DNA of 64,000 nt. Origin: Accumulibacter sp. (lineage in GTDB: Bacteria; Pseudomonadota; Gammaproteobacteria; Burkholderiales; Rhodocyclaceae). Shown here piece after piece: positions 47,289 through 57,032 of the stretch (the stretch's first letter is position 1; the number at the start of each line of letters is the position of its first letter). The notes under the pieces were generated by a model, which saw only the letters and a program-made list of their open reading frames with translations, had not been told where the DNA came from and searched no databases. The DNA is taken from contig NZ_JAPUVI010000093.1 of assembly GCF_029255285.1 (NCBI RefSeq), positions 81,029 through 145,028 of the forward strand. The letters run 5' to 3'. Position numbers and translations under genes: made by a program.

Positions 47289-49490
47289 CTAGCAAAGGCG
47301 CGCCCCTTCGAGCGATGGAAAGGGGCGGCTGGTCAGGAACGCCTCGAAATCCACCGCCGCCAGTGGTCGGCTGAACAGAAAACCCTGCATGTCATTACAA
47401 TCGAGCTTACCCAACAGTGTTCTTTGAGCGTCGGTCTCGACGCCTTCGGCCAAAACTCGTAAGCCGAAACTGCAGGCGATGCAGGAAACGGCGTGGATGA
47501 TCGCGCTCGAACTCTGATTCTGAGGGTTGAGATCGCGAACGAAAGACTGATCGATTTTGAGGCTGTTGATCGGGAAGCGGCGCAGATAGTTGAGCGACGA
47601 GTAGCGGGTGCCGAAGTCGTCGATCGAAACGCCCAGGCCGCAGGCGCGCAGTTGCTGGACTCTGTTGATGTTTCTTTCGGCGTCCTTCATCAGCAGATTT
47701 TCGGTGATTTCGATATCGACCGCCGCCGCCGGGACGGCATGCGTGTCGAGATGGCGGAGGATGCGCTCAGGCAGGTCGTCACGCTCGAAGTCTTTTGGCG
47801 AAAGGTTGATGGCCAGTCGCAGGCTGGTGAATCCCTTGTCGCGCCAGGACGCCAACTGGCCCAGCGCTTTGTCGAGTACCCAGTCGCCCAGATCGACGAT
47901 CATGCCGGTGTCTTCAGCTAGCGGAATGAAGGCGTCTGGCGCCATCAGACCATATTGCGGGTGGCGCCAGCGGATCAAAGCCTCCATCCCGATCGTCAGT
48001 CCCTGGCTGAAGCTGATCTGTGGCTGATAGTGCAGCTCGAACTGGTCGCCGCTGACCAGCGCCAGGCGGAGATCGCTTTCGAGCGTGATTCGTCGGCTGT
48101 GGCCGCTGTGCATCTCGGGCATGTATTGCAGATAGCCGTTCTTGCCGCGGCCCTTGATCTGGTACATGGCGATGTCCGCACTGTTGAGTAGAGCTTCCGG
48201 TGTTTCGCCATTGTCCGGATAGAGCGATATGCCGATGCTGACCGTGGTGAAGAAATCCATACCGGCGATCTTGAACGGTCGCCTGAGTTCGGCCAGCATC
48301 TTGGCGGCGATCAGCTCGGCATCCTCGCCGCTGCCGAGATCGGGTAGCAAGACGGTAAACTCGTCACCACCCTGGCGCGCCAGGGTGTCACCGGAGCGCA
48401 GGCAGCGACGGGCTCGCTGGGCAAACCCCTTGAGCAACTCGTCGCCCTCGTGGTGGCCGTAGGTGTCGTTGACCAGCTTGAAGCGATCGATGTCGATGAA
48501 CATTACGCCGAGCCGCTTGCTCTTCCTCTTGGCTTGCGTGAGCGCGATCGCCAGTCGGTCCTTGAACAGGATGCGGTTGGGCAGTCCGGTCAGCAGGTCG
48601 TGAAACGCCTGGAAAGCGATCGTCTCCTCGGCTTTCTTGCGCTCCGAGATGTCGCGCGCGACACCGGAGGTGCCCATGAACTGCCGGTCTTGCGGTTCGT
48701 TCTGCGTAGTGTAGAGACCTTGCGCGCTCAGGATGGTGACGACGGTTCGGTTTTCGAAATGACGCACGCGTTGGGACTTCGTTTGCAGCCGGATTTCGAC
48801 GTTGCTGCTGGCACGTTCGCCGATCCGACGTTCGTTGAAGACGAAGCGGGCGCGCTCCTGGTCATCCGGATGTACGATCAGCGAGTAGTGCTGCCCGAGG
48901 AGTTCGTCGCGCGTGTAGCCGAGCAAAGCTTCGACGCGGCCGTTGACGAAAATGAAGTGGCCGCTGCGGTCCAAGGTGTAGATGATGTCGGGCGACTGCT
49001 CGACGAGAAAACGGTGCAGTCGTTCCGACTGTTCGAGGCGGACCGTCATCAGCGCATGCTCGCGCTCGATCCGGCGTCGATGCTCGACGCGGTCTACGGT
49101 GTCGATGAGTTCCTGCGGATTGCCGTGCTTGCGAATGAACTCCAGGGCACCGTGTCGCAGGGCGCGGATCGCCGAATCGATCGACTCGTCGCCGCTGAAA
49201 ACGACAACCGCTGTCGGCACGTGCGTGTGGACCATCCATTCCATGATCTCCAGCCCGTTCATGTCAGGCAGATTGAGATCCAGAATGACGATGTCGATGT
49301 CGCGCCGCTCCAGCCTGCGCAAGGCTTCGCCGCCGCTTCCGCAGTCCTCGATGTGACGTCCCTCGGCCGCCAGCAGTTGCCGGTAGGCCATCCGGATACG
49401 CTCTTCGTCGTCGACGATCAGGAGGGTAGCGCCGATGGCGGGAGACTCCGGGACTTGCGGCGAAAAATCGACGTTCGGTATGGCCTTCAT
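47289..49490 (-). CDS. Response regulator-PAS-GGDEF-EAL protein
   Basis: A 733-residue cytoplasmic signalling protein. A receiver domain has acidic pair Asp27/28 and phospho-acceptor Asp71 in VILDLNLPD. A PAS domain follows (about 156-280). The GGDEF domain has an intact GGDEF (374-378). The EAL domain has EAL (503-505), Asn561 in NLSP, and DDFGTRYS (623-630), so the residues needed for phosphodiesterase activity are present. It could make or degrade c-di-GMP in response to phosphorylation. The adjacent histidine kinase gene on the same strand, 39 bases upstream, is the obvious phosphodonor. Confidence 0.94.
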   Translation of the reverse strand: MKAIPNVDFSPQVPESPAIGATLLIVDDEERIRMAYRQLLAAEGRHIEDCGSGGEALRRLERRDIDIVILDLNLPDMNGLEIMEWMVHTHVPTAVVVFSGDESIDSAIRALRHGALEFIRKHGNPQELIDTVDRVEHRRRIEREHALMTVRLEQSERLHRFLVEQSPDIIYTLDRSGHFIFVNGRVEALLGYTRDELLGQHYSLIVHPDDQERARFVFNERRIGERASSNVEIRLQTKSQRVRHFENRTVVTILSAQGLYTTQNEPQDRQFMGTSGVARDISERKKAEETIAFQAFHDLLTGLPNRILFKDRLAIALTQAKRKSKRLGVMFIDIDRFKLVNDTYGHHEGDELLKGFAQRARRCLRSGDTLARQGGDEFTVLLPDLGSGEDAELIAAKMLAELRRPFKIAGMDFFTTVSIGISLYPDNGETPEALLNSADIAMYQIKGRGKNGYLQYMPEMHSGHSRRITLESDLRLALVSGDQFELHYQPQISFSQGLTIGMEALIRWRHPQYGLMAPDAFIPLAEDTGMIVDLGDWVLDKALGQLASWRDKGFTSLRLAINLSPKDFERDDLPERILRHLDTHAVPAAAVDIEITENLLMKDAERNINRVQQLRACGLGVSIDDFGTRYSSLNYLRRFPINSLKIDQSFVRDLNPQNQSSSAIIHAVSCIACSFGLRVLAEGVETDAQRTLLGKLDCNDMQGFLFSRPLAAVDFEAFLTSRPFPSLEGARLC

Positions 49491-49529
49491 CGTTGCTCCT
49501 GGCCGCTGTCCGGCGGCGAGATTAACTTC

Positions 49530-51707
49530 TTAACGCGGTTGGGTTTCACTGTTGCCGTGCTGCGGCGCCGAATTCGCAGTCGGCAGCAGCAGCGAGATCA
49601 TGGTCCCCTGGCCTTCCTTGCTGCGGCACGTGACGAGTATCCGCAGCTGTCTGGCCAGCGTGCCGACGATCGATAGACCAAGCCCACGAGCAGCGCCGAT
49701 GCGTCCGTCGACCGGGCGGTGGAGCGCGCTGATCACCGCTTCGCTCATGCCTGGCCCGTTGTCTTCGAACCTGAGTTCGGCAAAATGGCGGCCTTCGTGC
49801 AGGATGCCGTCGGTCAGCGACAGTTGCACGCGCTGGCCGCAGGAAAGCGCTTCCGAGGCATTCTTCCAGAGATTGACGAGGATCTGCTTGAGGCTGTTGC
49901 GATCGCCGGCAATCCTGATCGCCTGTGGCGGCAGGCGTGCATCGACGACAATCCCACGAGCATCGAAAAGCGTTTCCCGATAGAGCAGAAGAAGTTCGCG
50001 CAGCAGGTCGCAGATGTCGAGCGATTCGTCCTCGGTCATCGCCGCGGGGATGGCGCTCATGCGCCGTACGATGCTCGCCACTCGTTCTATTTCCTCGCTG
50101 AGTACGGTCAGTTCGCGGTGTACGCCAGCGTCCGGCGGCAGCTTGTCGTCGAGTATCCTCAGATAGCCCTTGATGATCGTCAGCGGATTGCTGGCTTCGT
50201 GAACAACACGTCTGGCCTCACGAACGAAGCGCGCCGACACGTCTTCATCAGCCTGCCGACGAACGCTCTGCGTCTCATGCCAGTTGTCGATACTGATGCC
50301 GGCAATGCGCCCGAAGTTGGCCAGGCAGGGCTGGCGGCGGGACACGAGAGTGTGTTGACCGGCACTCAACCCGGCGACGATGACGCCGACCGTTCGGCGG
50401 TCGCCGATCATCGGGATGCAAAGCAAGCCACCGCTCGCCAGGGCTCTGGCAAACTGCATGTCCATCAGGGATTCCGCGGCCGGCGGCGCCCGGTCGTAGG
50501 ACGAGCAGATCCGGCCACTGAGGGCTGCCGCGGCGGCCAGACTGCGCCGCGCTTCCGGCAGGATGCTGATCTGGCCGAAGATCGCTGCCTGACCGCTGAT
50601 ACCCTTGCCGGTCAGGCGGCCGTCGAGCGGATCGCAGAACAGGAAAGCGACGCGGTTGAGGTCGAACAAGATGCGCGCCGATTCGCGCAACGCGAAAAGT
50701 ACCTCGGCGTCAGTGGTGAGGGTGAACAGGTTCTGCTGCAGCGGTCGCATCAGGGCCTGATTGCCGATCAGGCTGGCGATCCGGCCATGGGCGTCGGTTT
50801 CGCTCCGGCCGTGGCCCGCCAGCACCCGCGGCAGCCCAGCCGCACCGCCGCATGCCGCGCGGTCGGGCGGCGTCATGCCGATGGCGTCGGCAATGACGCA
50901 CATACGTTGCTCCGCCTGATCGCGCAGCGCCCGGAGCGAGGTGTTGCCGGGCTGGCCGAACATCCGCTCGGCGAGTTCTTCCAACGCCCCGGGAACCTCG
51001 TCGCAGCCGCTCAGCGCGTGCGCCAGCCAGACCACCTGTGGCAACTGGGCGGCGGTGACGATCTGCTCGGCAGGCAGGTGATGGAACAGGATGCCATCCG
51101 CAAACGGCGAATCGAGCTGCCATTGATCGGCCAGCCAGGTGCCGATCTCGCCATGATGCGCACCGAAGCGCTCGGTCTCCATGACTGGCAGATCGGTTTC
51201 GTTGGTGCAGGTGGCCAGGATCTGCAGATAGGGATCGCCGAGCGCCGACAGCAGGATCAGTTCCCCGACATCGTGCAGCAGGCCGGCAAGGTAGGCTTCG
51301 TCCGGCCGGTGGTAGCCGCTGGCGATGGCCAGGCCGCGGGAAAGCTCGGCGATCAGTAGCGAGTGCGTCCAGAAGGCCGACAGATCGACCAACCGGGTGG
51401 CGGTCCTTTCGTCGAACAGACTTTGCACCGACAGACAGGTGGCGATCGAGCGGACAAGGCGGGTTCCCAGCGCCATCAGGCAGCTCTCGATGCTGCGCAA
51501 CTCGTTGCCACGGCGGATCGCCGCCGAGTTGGCCGCCGTCAACACCCGAGTGCATAATCCCGGATCCTGTTCTACCAGCCGGGCAAGTTCGGCCATCGTC
51601 GTGCCGTCGTCATCGACCATTTGCATGAGACGCAACAGCACCTGTGGCGGCGATGGCGCGCGTCCCGACTCCATCGCCTGGCGTATCGACTCCGGCAGGC
51701 TATGCAT
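49530..51707 (-). CDS. HDOD-GAF-histidine kinase hybrid
   Basis: A 725-residue soluble protein. An HDOD domain (about 15-225) has PPQVLLRLMQMVDD and a retained HDVGE (145-149). A GAF-like region spans about 330-480. A DHp helix has the phospho-acceptor His503 in VVHEASNPLTIIKGYL. The HATPase domain has KQILVNLWKNASEAL, DNGPGM and GLGLSIVGTL. No membrane segment is visible, so the signal is cytoplasmic. It likely phosphorylates the REC-PAS-GGDEF-EAL protein encoded next door. Confidence 0.9.
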   Translation of the reverse strand: MHSLPESIRQAMESGRAPSPPQVLLRLMQMVDDDGTTMAELARLVEQDPGLCTRVLTAANSAAIRRGNELRSIESCLMALGTRLVRSIATCLSVQSLFDERTATRLVDLSAFWTHSLLIAELSRGLAIASGYHRPDEAYLAGLLHDVGELILLSALGDPYLQILATCTNETDLPVMETERFGAHHGEIGTWLADQWQLDSPFADGILFHHLPAEQIVTAAQLPQVVWLAHALSGCDEVPGALEELAERMFGQPGNTSLRALRDQAEQRMCVIADAIGMTPPDRAACGGAAGLPRVLAGHGRSETDAHGRIASLIGNQALMRPLQQNLFTLTTDAEVLFALRESARILFDLNRVAFLFCDPLDGRLTGKGISGQAAIFGQISILPEARRSLAAAAALSGRICSSYDRAPPAAESLMDMQFARALASGGLLCIPMIGDRRTVGVIVAGLSAGQHTLVSRRQPCLANFGRIAGISIDNWHETQSVRRQADEDVSARFVREARRVVHEASNPLTIIKGYLRILDDKLPPDAGVHRELTVLSEEIERVASIVRRMSAIPAAMTEDESLDICDLLRELLLLYRETLFDARGIVVDARLPPQAIRIAGDRNSLKQILVNLWKNASEALSCGQRVQLSLTDGILHEGRHFAELRFEDNGPGMSEAVISALHRPVDGRIGAARGLGLSIVGTLARQLRILVTCRSKEGQGTMISLLLPTANSAPQHGNSETQPR

Positions 51708-51781
51708 GGCGCTGGCGCAAGACGCCTGATCTCTCTCCGGCAGCGGCAGGCAAGAGTCGAGAGACGTACATGGATCGACGG

Positions 51782-52570
51782 CTAGAGCAGAGGATGGTGT
51801 TTCGCGCGCACCGCGTCCTGTCCGCTGGCGTCGAGGCCATCCTTGACTTCGCGCGAGATGACCTCGAAGAGCGCACGGACCAGAAAGTTCATGCCGCCGA
51901 TGATTTCATCGACCGACATCATCGAAGGAAGGCGGATTCCGCGGTGTTCGATCTCGCCGCCGATCGTCTCGACGCGGACACCGAGTCGCGAGAGGTTCAG
52001 CGCGAGACGTCGCTCGGTCAGCACGAACAGCGTGGTGATGCCGTAATGGCGGGCCAGTGAGATCAGACCAAGATAGACGGCAAGAGCCAGATAAGGCTGG
52101 CGGGGCCGGTTCGGCGTGCCGAAATCGTCGTCCGAAAGGGAGATCGCCTTGCCTTGTTCGCCTTGCCGGCGGCGGTAGCTGCCGATCACCGCCAGGCGGG
52201 AGATCTCGGCGATACGCGAGCGGTCGACGCGCATCGGGTCGATGATCGACCGGTCGAGAGTCGCCTCGCAGCTGATTTCGAAAGGCAGTGACGCGTGAGG
52301 GCGCTCGGGGTCGACCAGGACCAGACGGGCGCATCCCACGTACTGCCCGTTGGCAACGGACTGCACCAGACAATGCACCGACTGGTCGTCGAAGGCGTCC
52401 GCCTCGAGGCCCTCCGGGCGCTCGGCCTCGAAACCCAACTCGCGGCAGTAAACTTCGTGGCGAATCCGGTAGTTCTCGGCTCGCAACGCGTCGCTCAGGG
52501 CCGGCACGACCCTGAAAAACCGCCGGTAGCCCTGGCTCATCGTCAGTTCGGTCAGATTCGAAAGAAACAT
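51782..52570 (-). CDS. PEP-CTERM/exosortase system-associated acyltransferase
   Basis: A 262-residue protein of the acyl-homoserine-lactone-synthase-like N-acyltransferase fold. It carries the family pattern with YRIRHEVYCRELGFE, an acidic DAFDDQSVHCLV, the VGCARLVLVDP strand and EISRLAVIGSYRRR. As I recall, this family accompanies PEP-CTERM/exosortase gene sets. Substrate is unknown. An ATG at 52570 has AAGGGTGG upstream. No exosortase or PEP-CTERM protein is visible in the window. Confidence 0.85.
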   Translation of the reverse strand: MFLSNLTELTMSQGYRRFFRVVPALSDALRAENYRIRHEVYCRELGFEAERPEGLEADAFDDQSVHCLVQSVANGQYVGCARLVLVDPERPHASLPFEISCEATLDRSIIDPMRVDRSRIAEISRLAVIGSYRRRQGEQGKAISLSDDDFGTPNRPRQPYLALAVYLGLISLARHYGITTLFVLTERRLALNLSRLGVRVETIGGEIEHRGIRLPSMMSVDEIIGGMNFLVRALFEVISREVKDGLDASGQDAVRAKHHPLL

Positions 52571-52739
52571 TCGCCACCCTTCTGCTATTCACTAAACTGC
52601 CGGTCGGCCCAGCGCCAAAGCAGCATACTGCATAGTACTACGAACTCAGACCGCCAGTCCCGGAGTGGCGGCATAAGCCCGGACGACCGATCAATCCGCA
52701 CGGCGGCAGGGAATCATCGTTGCCAGTCTGCCGCTTGCG

Positions 52740-53537
52740 CTAGTCGAGTTTCTTCAGGTAATCCTTGGTGAATACCTTGTCTGGCAGGTCGCGCAATTTC
52801 ATGCCGCCATACTCCAGAACGGACTGTTCCCCACCGCGCAGCGCGTCTTCCATGACCAGCCGGGTCGGCCGCTTCCTCCCCTCCATCGCCTTGAATTCCT
52901 CGTACTTGCAGGTTTTCAACAGGCGGTTCGAGAGCGAATAGAACTCCGCCTTGTAAGGCCAGAAATCCTTCTCACGCACCCAATAGACCACCCGTTGGTA
53001 GGTCACGCTGCGATCGACGCCGGTCAGTTCGAGTACGTGATAGTTGTCGCTTCCGATCTTCTCGCTACGCAGCAGTTTCGGGGTGTAGTCGGCGGCGAAA
53101 TTGGCGCGCGCCAGGTCGCCGTTGGCCACCTGTCCGGTCAGTCGTTGCGACAGTGCGAGGCGAATCGGTTGCGACACATCGGGCATGAAGACCCACAAGT
53201 CGCGACCCTTCATGAGAAGGATCTGGCCGCGTTCGGAAGCGGGTTCGGTGACCATGACCACACTATTTGTATTGCCTTTGGAAAGTACCCGGTACTTGCG
53301 GACATCGGCGGTCTGACCGCTGCTCGCGGTGGTGATCGTCACATCGACCTGAAATCCCTCGCTCGGGAAGCGCACCTGATCCGCCTTCTCGACAATGGCC
53401 CTCGCCTCGGCTTCGTCGCCAGCCGCCGTCGCCGCCGCGTCGGCGGCCCGCGCCGGCGATGCCCAGGCGAGAAGGGCGCAGGACAGAAGAAGCACGGCAG
53501 TCTTGACACCAGTATGGCGGGTCGTCATGATTTCCAT
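52740..53537 (-). CDS. LolA-like outer-membrane lipoprotein-sorting protein
   Basis: A 265-residue secreted protein. An N-terminal signal peptide ends near PARAADA. The mature part is beta-rich with the family segment VDVTITTASSGQTADVRKYRVLSKG, then RDLWVFMPDVSQPIRLALSQRLTGQ and RVVYWVREKDFWPYKAEFYS. The fold is that of LolA/LolB-type lipoprotein carriers. Members usually occur with an ABC ATPase, an FtsX-like permease and a DUF1302 porin; the ATPase and porin are divergent here but the permease is missing. The upstream ATG at 53537 is used; an ATG three codons later is possible. Confidence 0.84.
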   Translation of the reverse strand: MEIMTTRHTGVKTAVLLLSCALLAWASPARAADAAATAAGDEAEARAIVEKADQVRFPSEGFQVDVTITTASSGQTADVRKYRVLSKGNTNSVVMVTEPASERGQILLMKGRDLWVFMPDVSQPIRLALSQRLTGQVANGDLARANFAADYTPKLLRSEKIGSDNYHVLELTGVDRSVTYQRVVYWVREKDFWPYKAEFYSLSNRLLKTCKYEEFKAMEGRKRPTRLVMEDALRGGEQSVLEYGGMKLRDLPDKVFTKDYLKKLD

Positions 53538-53591
53538 AGTTTTCACCCCATTGTGCTGACCGTCGACACGGTTGGCAGGAAGTGCCAGCGA

Positions 53592-54401
53592 ATGAGCGTT
53601 GTCCGCATCGAACACGTAAACAAGGATTATCTGCTCGGCGAACAGAAAGTCCAAGCCCTCAAAGACATTACCCTGGCTTTCGATCCGGGCGTCTTCCTGG
53701 CGATCGCCGGTCCGTCGGGCAGTGGCAAGACCACTTTGTTGAACCTGATCGGCTGCATCGACACGCCGACCAGCGGGCGGATTTACATCAACGACGAGGA
53801 CGTCAGCGGACGCACGCCCGACCAGCTCGCCGACCTGCGCGCACGCACGATCGGCTTCATCTTCCAGACCTTCAACCTGCTGCCCGTGCTGTCGGCCGCC
53901 GAGAACGTCGAATATCCCCTGCTGCATCGCAGGGATATTACCGTTTCGGAGCGTCAGAAGCGAGTGGCCTACTTTCTCGACGTCGTCGGCCTGTCGAAGT
54001 ACGCCGAGCATCGCCCGAACCAGTTGAGCGGCGGTCAGCGGCAACGCGTGGCGATCGCCCGGGCGTTGGCCATCAAGCCGGCGATCGTCCTGGCCGATGA
54101 GCCGACGGCCAACCTCGACCACAAGACCGGCGAGGAGATCCTCCTGCTGATGAAGAAGATCAACCGCGCCTTCAAGACGACTTTCATCTTCTCCACGCAC
54201 GACAAGCGCGTGATCGCCAGGGCGGACCGTCTGGTGCGTGTCGAGGACGGCGAGATCGCCATGCTGGGCGTACGTTCGAGTACCAAGTGGTCGCTGGCCC
54301 GTCACCGTCCCACGGAAGCCGCTACCATCAACCAGGAGAATGGCCAGCCGAGTGGCGCGCCGGCCTCCGCCGGGGAAGAGAATCATGCACAACAGAATTG
54401 A
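53592..54401 (+). CDS. LolD/MacB-type ABC ATPase without adjacent permease
   Basis: A 269-residue ATPase. Walker A is AGPSGSGKTTLL, signature LSGGQRQRVAIARA, Walker B IVLADEPTANLD, H-loop STHDKRV. The DLRARTIGFIFQTFNLLP Q-loop is typical of the LolD/MacB group that works with FtsX-type permeases. A 45-residue polar tail follows. Its end overlaps the porin start by 17 bases. It lies 54 bases from the divergent LolA-like gene. No permease lies next to it, so it must use one elsewhere or be a remnant. Confidence 0.88.
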   Translation: MSVVRIEHVNKDYLLGEQKVQALKDITLAFDPGVFLAIAGPSGSGKTTLLNLIGCIDTPTSGRIYINDEDVSGRTPDQLADLRARTIGFIFQTFNLLPVLSAAENVEYPLLHRRDITVSERQKRVAYFLDVVGLSKYAEHRPNQLSGGQRQRVAIARALAIKPAIVLADEPTANLDHKTGEEILLLMKKINRAFKTTFIFSTHDKRVIARADRLVRVEDGEIAMLGVRSSTKWSLARHRPTEAATINQENGQPSGAPASAGEENHAQQN

Positions 54402-55875
54402 CAGGGCTATCGTTCGACTCGCATGGCTCTTCGCCGCCTGGCCGCTGGCCGCGGCGGCCGGGCCCGGCGAGCCGGCGTCGCCCGCGTCATCGGCCGTACT
54501 TTTGGCGGCGAAACCCGACGACAGCCTCCCAAAAAGCCGGGATGCCCTTTTCGCCGACGACGAGCCGGCCAAGGAAACGGCAGCGCCGGCCAGCCGCGAG
54601 TCGCTGTTCGGCGACGACGCGCCGCTCGCGGCCGATGCGGGCCCGGGCAGCGGACCGGCGCGCGCCGCCGGCGTCAAGGGTTTCGTCGAGAACGTCATGG
54701 CCTATGCCTATCGTCAGCCGTCGCACTGGTCGGAGATGATGCTGCGCGCCGATCTCGGCGCCCAGGGTGATCTTGGCAACAACGTCAAGTGGAAGCTGGG
54801 TGCCCGTATCGATTACGACGCCGCTTATTCCCTGACCGATTTCTACCCGCAGGCGGTGGACAACAATCAGCGCTTCAATGTACTGCTGCGTGAGAACTAT
54901 CTCGATGTCGGCGCGGGCGACTGGGATTTTCGTATCGGCCGGCAGCACGTCATCTGGGGCGAGATGGTCGGCCTGTTTTTCGGCGACGTGGTTTCCGCCA
55001 AGGACGTGCGGCACTTCGTCCTGCCCGAGTTCGACGTCCTGCGCATCCCGCAGTGGGCCGTCAGGGCCGAATATTTCAAAGACGACTTTCACGCCGAGTT
55101 GCTGTGGATTCCCGTTCCCAGCTATGACGAGATCGGCAAGCCCGGCGCCGAGTTCTACAACTACACGCTGCCGCCGCCACCCGGAGTGGCCACCGTCTTC
55201 CGCAACGAGAAGATCCCGACGCGCAACCTCTCCAACACCAACTATGGTCTGCGCCTGTCGATGTTGCGCGACGGCTGGGATGTCGCCGCCTTTGCCTATA
55301 GCAGCATGAGCGCCGCGCCGACCTTCTACCGCGAGATCGTTCTCGGCCCACAGCCGACTGTCGTCTACCAGGCCAGGCACGACCCGATCGATCAGTTCGG
55401 CACCACCCTGGCCAAGGATTTCGGTTCCGTGGTCTTGAAGGCCGAAGCCGTGTATACCCGCGGCCTGAACTATCAGGTCAAGAACACCACCGACCCGGAC
55501 GGAGTGGTCGCACAGAACACGCTGTTGTGGGTTGTCGGCCTGGATTTCACGCAGTTCAGCGACACACGTATCAATGCCCAGTTTTTCCAGAGCCATTTCT
55601 TCGACCACCATCCGGACATCATTCCGTCTACCAATGAAAACGGCTACAGCCTGCTGGTCAACCACAAGTTTGGCGACAAGATCGAGGCGCAGGCGTTGTG
55701 GATTGCCAGCCTGAACCGCAACGACTGGATGCTTCGCCCGCGCCTGACCTGGAACTTCGAGAAGAACTGGCGTCTGGCCCTCGGCGTCGACGTCTTCAAT
55801 GGCCCGCCGCTCGGCTATTTCGGGCGCTACGACGCGAAAGACCGCGTCTACTCGGAACTGCGCTACAGCTTCTGA
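54385..55875 (+). CDS. DUF1302 family outer-membrane porin
   Basis: A 496-residue protein with an N-terminal signal peptide (ending near AAAAGPG), a low-complexity acidic linker, and a beta-barrel body rich in alternating aromatic residues. It contains DWDFRIGRQHVIWGEMVGLFFGDVVSAKD-like text and ends in Tyr-Ser-Phe, a normal terminal residue for BAM insertion. The family belongs with outer-membrane proteins co-occurring with LolA-like proteins and MMPL or FtsX permeases. The ATG at 54385 gives a signal peptide; the longer upstream frame does not. The gene overlaps the ABC ATPase gene. Confidence 0.85.
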   Translation: MHNRIDRAIVRLAWLFAAWPLAAAAGPGEPASPASSAVLLAAKPDDSLPKSRDALFADDEPAKETAAPASRESLFGDDAPLAADAGPGSGPARAAGVKGFVENVMAYAYRQPSHWSEMMLRADLGAQGDLGNNVKWKLGARIDYDAAYSLTDFYPQAVDNNQRFNVLLRENYLDVGAGDWDFRIGRQHVIWGEMVGLFFGDVVSAKDVRHFVLPEFDVLRIPQWAVRAEYFKDDFHAELLWIPVPSYDEIGKPGAEFYNYTLPPPPGVATVFRNEKIPTRNLSNTNYGLRLSMLRDGWDVAAFAYSSMSAAPTFYREIVLGPQPTVVYQARHDPIDQFGTTLAKDFGSVVLKAEAVYTRGLNYQVKNTTDPDGVVAQNTLLWVVGLDFTQFSDTRINAQFFQSHFFDHHPDIIPSTNENGYSLLVNHKFGDKIEAQALWIASLNRNDWMLRPRLTWNFEKNWRLALGVDVFNGPPLGYFGRYDAKDRVYSELRYSF

Positions 55876-56870
55876 GGCGCGCTCGGCTCGGGAACGAGCA
55901 CCGCCGCGCCGCGGATTCGGCCTTCCCGCAAGCGCTGCAGCGCCTCATTCGCCGAGCGCAGCGGGAAGCTCTCCACTTCGCACCTGACGCCGGCGCGTGG
56001 CGCGACGGCGAAGAATTCCTCACCGTCGCGCCGGGTGAGATTGGCGATCGACCGCACACAGCGCTCGCCCCACAGGATGGCATACGGAAACGCGGGGATG
56101 TCGCTCATGTGGATGCCGGCGCAGACCACGCTGCCGCCCTTGGCCGTATGACGAAGCGCCTGCGGTACGAGTTCGCCGACCGGCGCGAAAATGATCGCCG
56201 CGTCCATTTCCCCGGGCGGTGCCTCGTCGGCGCCGCCGGCCCAGCTCGCGCCGAGTTGGCGGGCGAAATTCTGACCGTCGATGTCGCCCGGCTTGGTGAA
56301 GGCGAAGATCTCGCGTCCTTGCCAGCGAGCCACCTGCGCGATGATGTGGGCGGCTGCGCCGAAACCGTAGATGCCGAGACGCGAGGCGTTGCCCGCGGCG
56401 ACCAGCGAGCGATAGCCGATCAGCCCGGCGCACAGAAGCGGCGCCGCTTCGACGTCGGAGTAGCTTTCCGGCAGCGCAAAGCAGTAGGCTTGATCGGCCA
56501 ATGCGAACTCGGCATACCCGCCGTCAAGCGTATAGCCGGTGAACTCCGCCGCGTCGCAGAGGTTCTCCGCCCCGCCGGCGCAATGGCGGCAATGGCCGCA
56601 GGTGCGACCCAGCCAGGGCACGCCGACACGCTGACCGAGCGCAAAACGTTGCACCGCGGAGCCTTTCGCGACCACCAGGCCGACGATTTCGTGGCCCAGC
56701 ACGAGCGGCAGCCGGGCCTGCCGCAGATCGCCGTCGAGGACATGCAGATCGGTGCGGCAGACGCCGCAGGCGCGCACCTCGAGCAGCAACTGATCGGACC
56801 CCGGTCGCGGCCGCGCGACTTCAGCCAGTCGCAAGGGCTGGCCTGGGGCCTCCAGAATCATCGCTTGCAT
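55863..56870 (-). CDS. Zinc-dependent alcohol dehydrogenase
   Basis: A 335-residue MDR-family enzyme. Catalytic zinc ligands are in ACGVCRTDLH and LGHEIVG, and the structural zinc set is CGHCRHCAGGAENLC. The Rossmann motif is LGIYGFGAAAHIIAQVA. The start MQAMILEAPG at 56870 is the family-typical beginning; the longer frame adds a non-conserved leader. It converts an alcohol and an aldehyde with NAD(P). It could act on fatty or short alcohols but the context gives no substrate. It converges on the porin gene with a 13-base overlap. Confidence 0.9.
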   Translation of the reverse strand: MQAMILEAPGQPLRLAEVARPRPGSDQLLLEVRACGVCRTDLHVLDGDLRQARLPLVLGHEIVGLVVAKGSAVQRFALGQRVGVPWLGRTCGHCRHCAGGAENLCDAAEFTGYTLDGGYAEFALADQAYCFALPESYSDVEAAPLLCAGLIGYRSLVAAGNASRLGIYGFGAAAHIIAQVARWQGREIFAFTKPGDIDGQNFARQLGASWAGGADEAPPGEMDAAIIFAPVGELVPQALRHTAKGGSVVCAGIHMSDIPAFPYAILWGERCVRSIANLTRRDGEEFFAVAPRAGVRCEVESFPLRSANEALQRLREGRIRGAAVLVPEPSAPQKL

Positions 56871-57032
56871 GGCAGACCTTTCTGTGCAGGCCGTCTTGCT
56901 CGCCGGCGCCGCCCGCACACCGGCGCCCAAGGGCGATTCTATGCCTTGGCGCATGGCGCACGCAACGTCACCGGCGCGTCTGGCGGCCAGGCTCCGGCAG
57001 CGGCCGGTTTTCTGCGCTAGACTGAAGTCACC

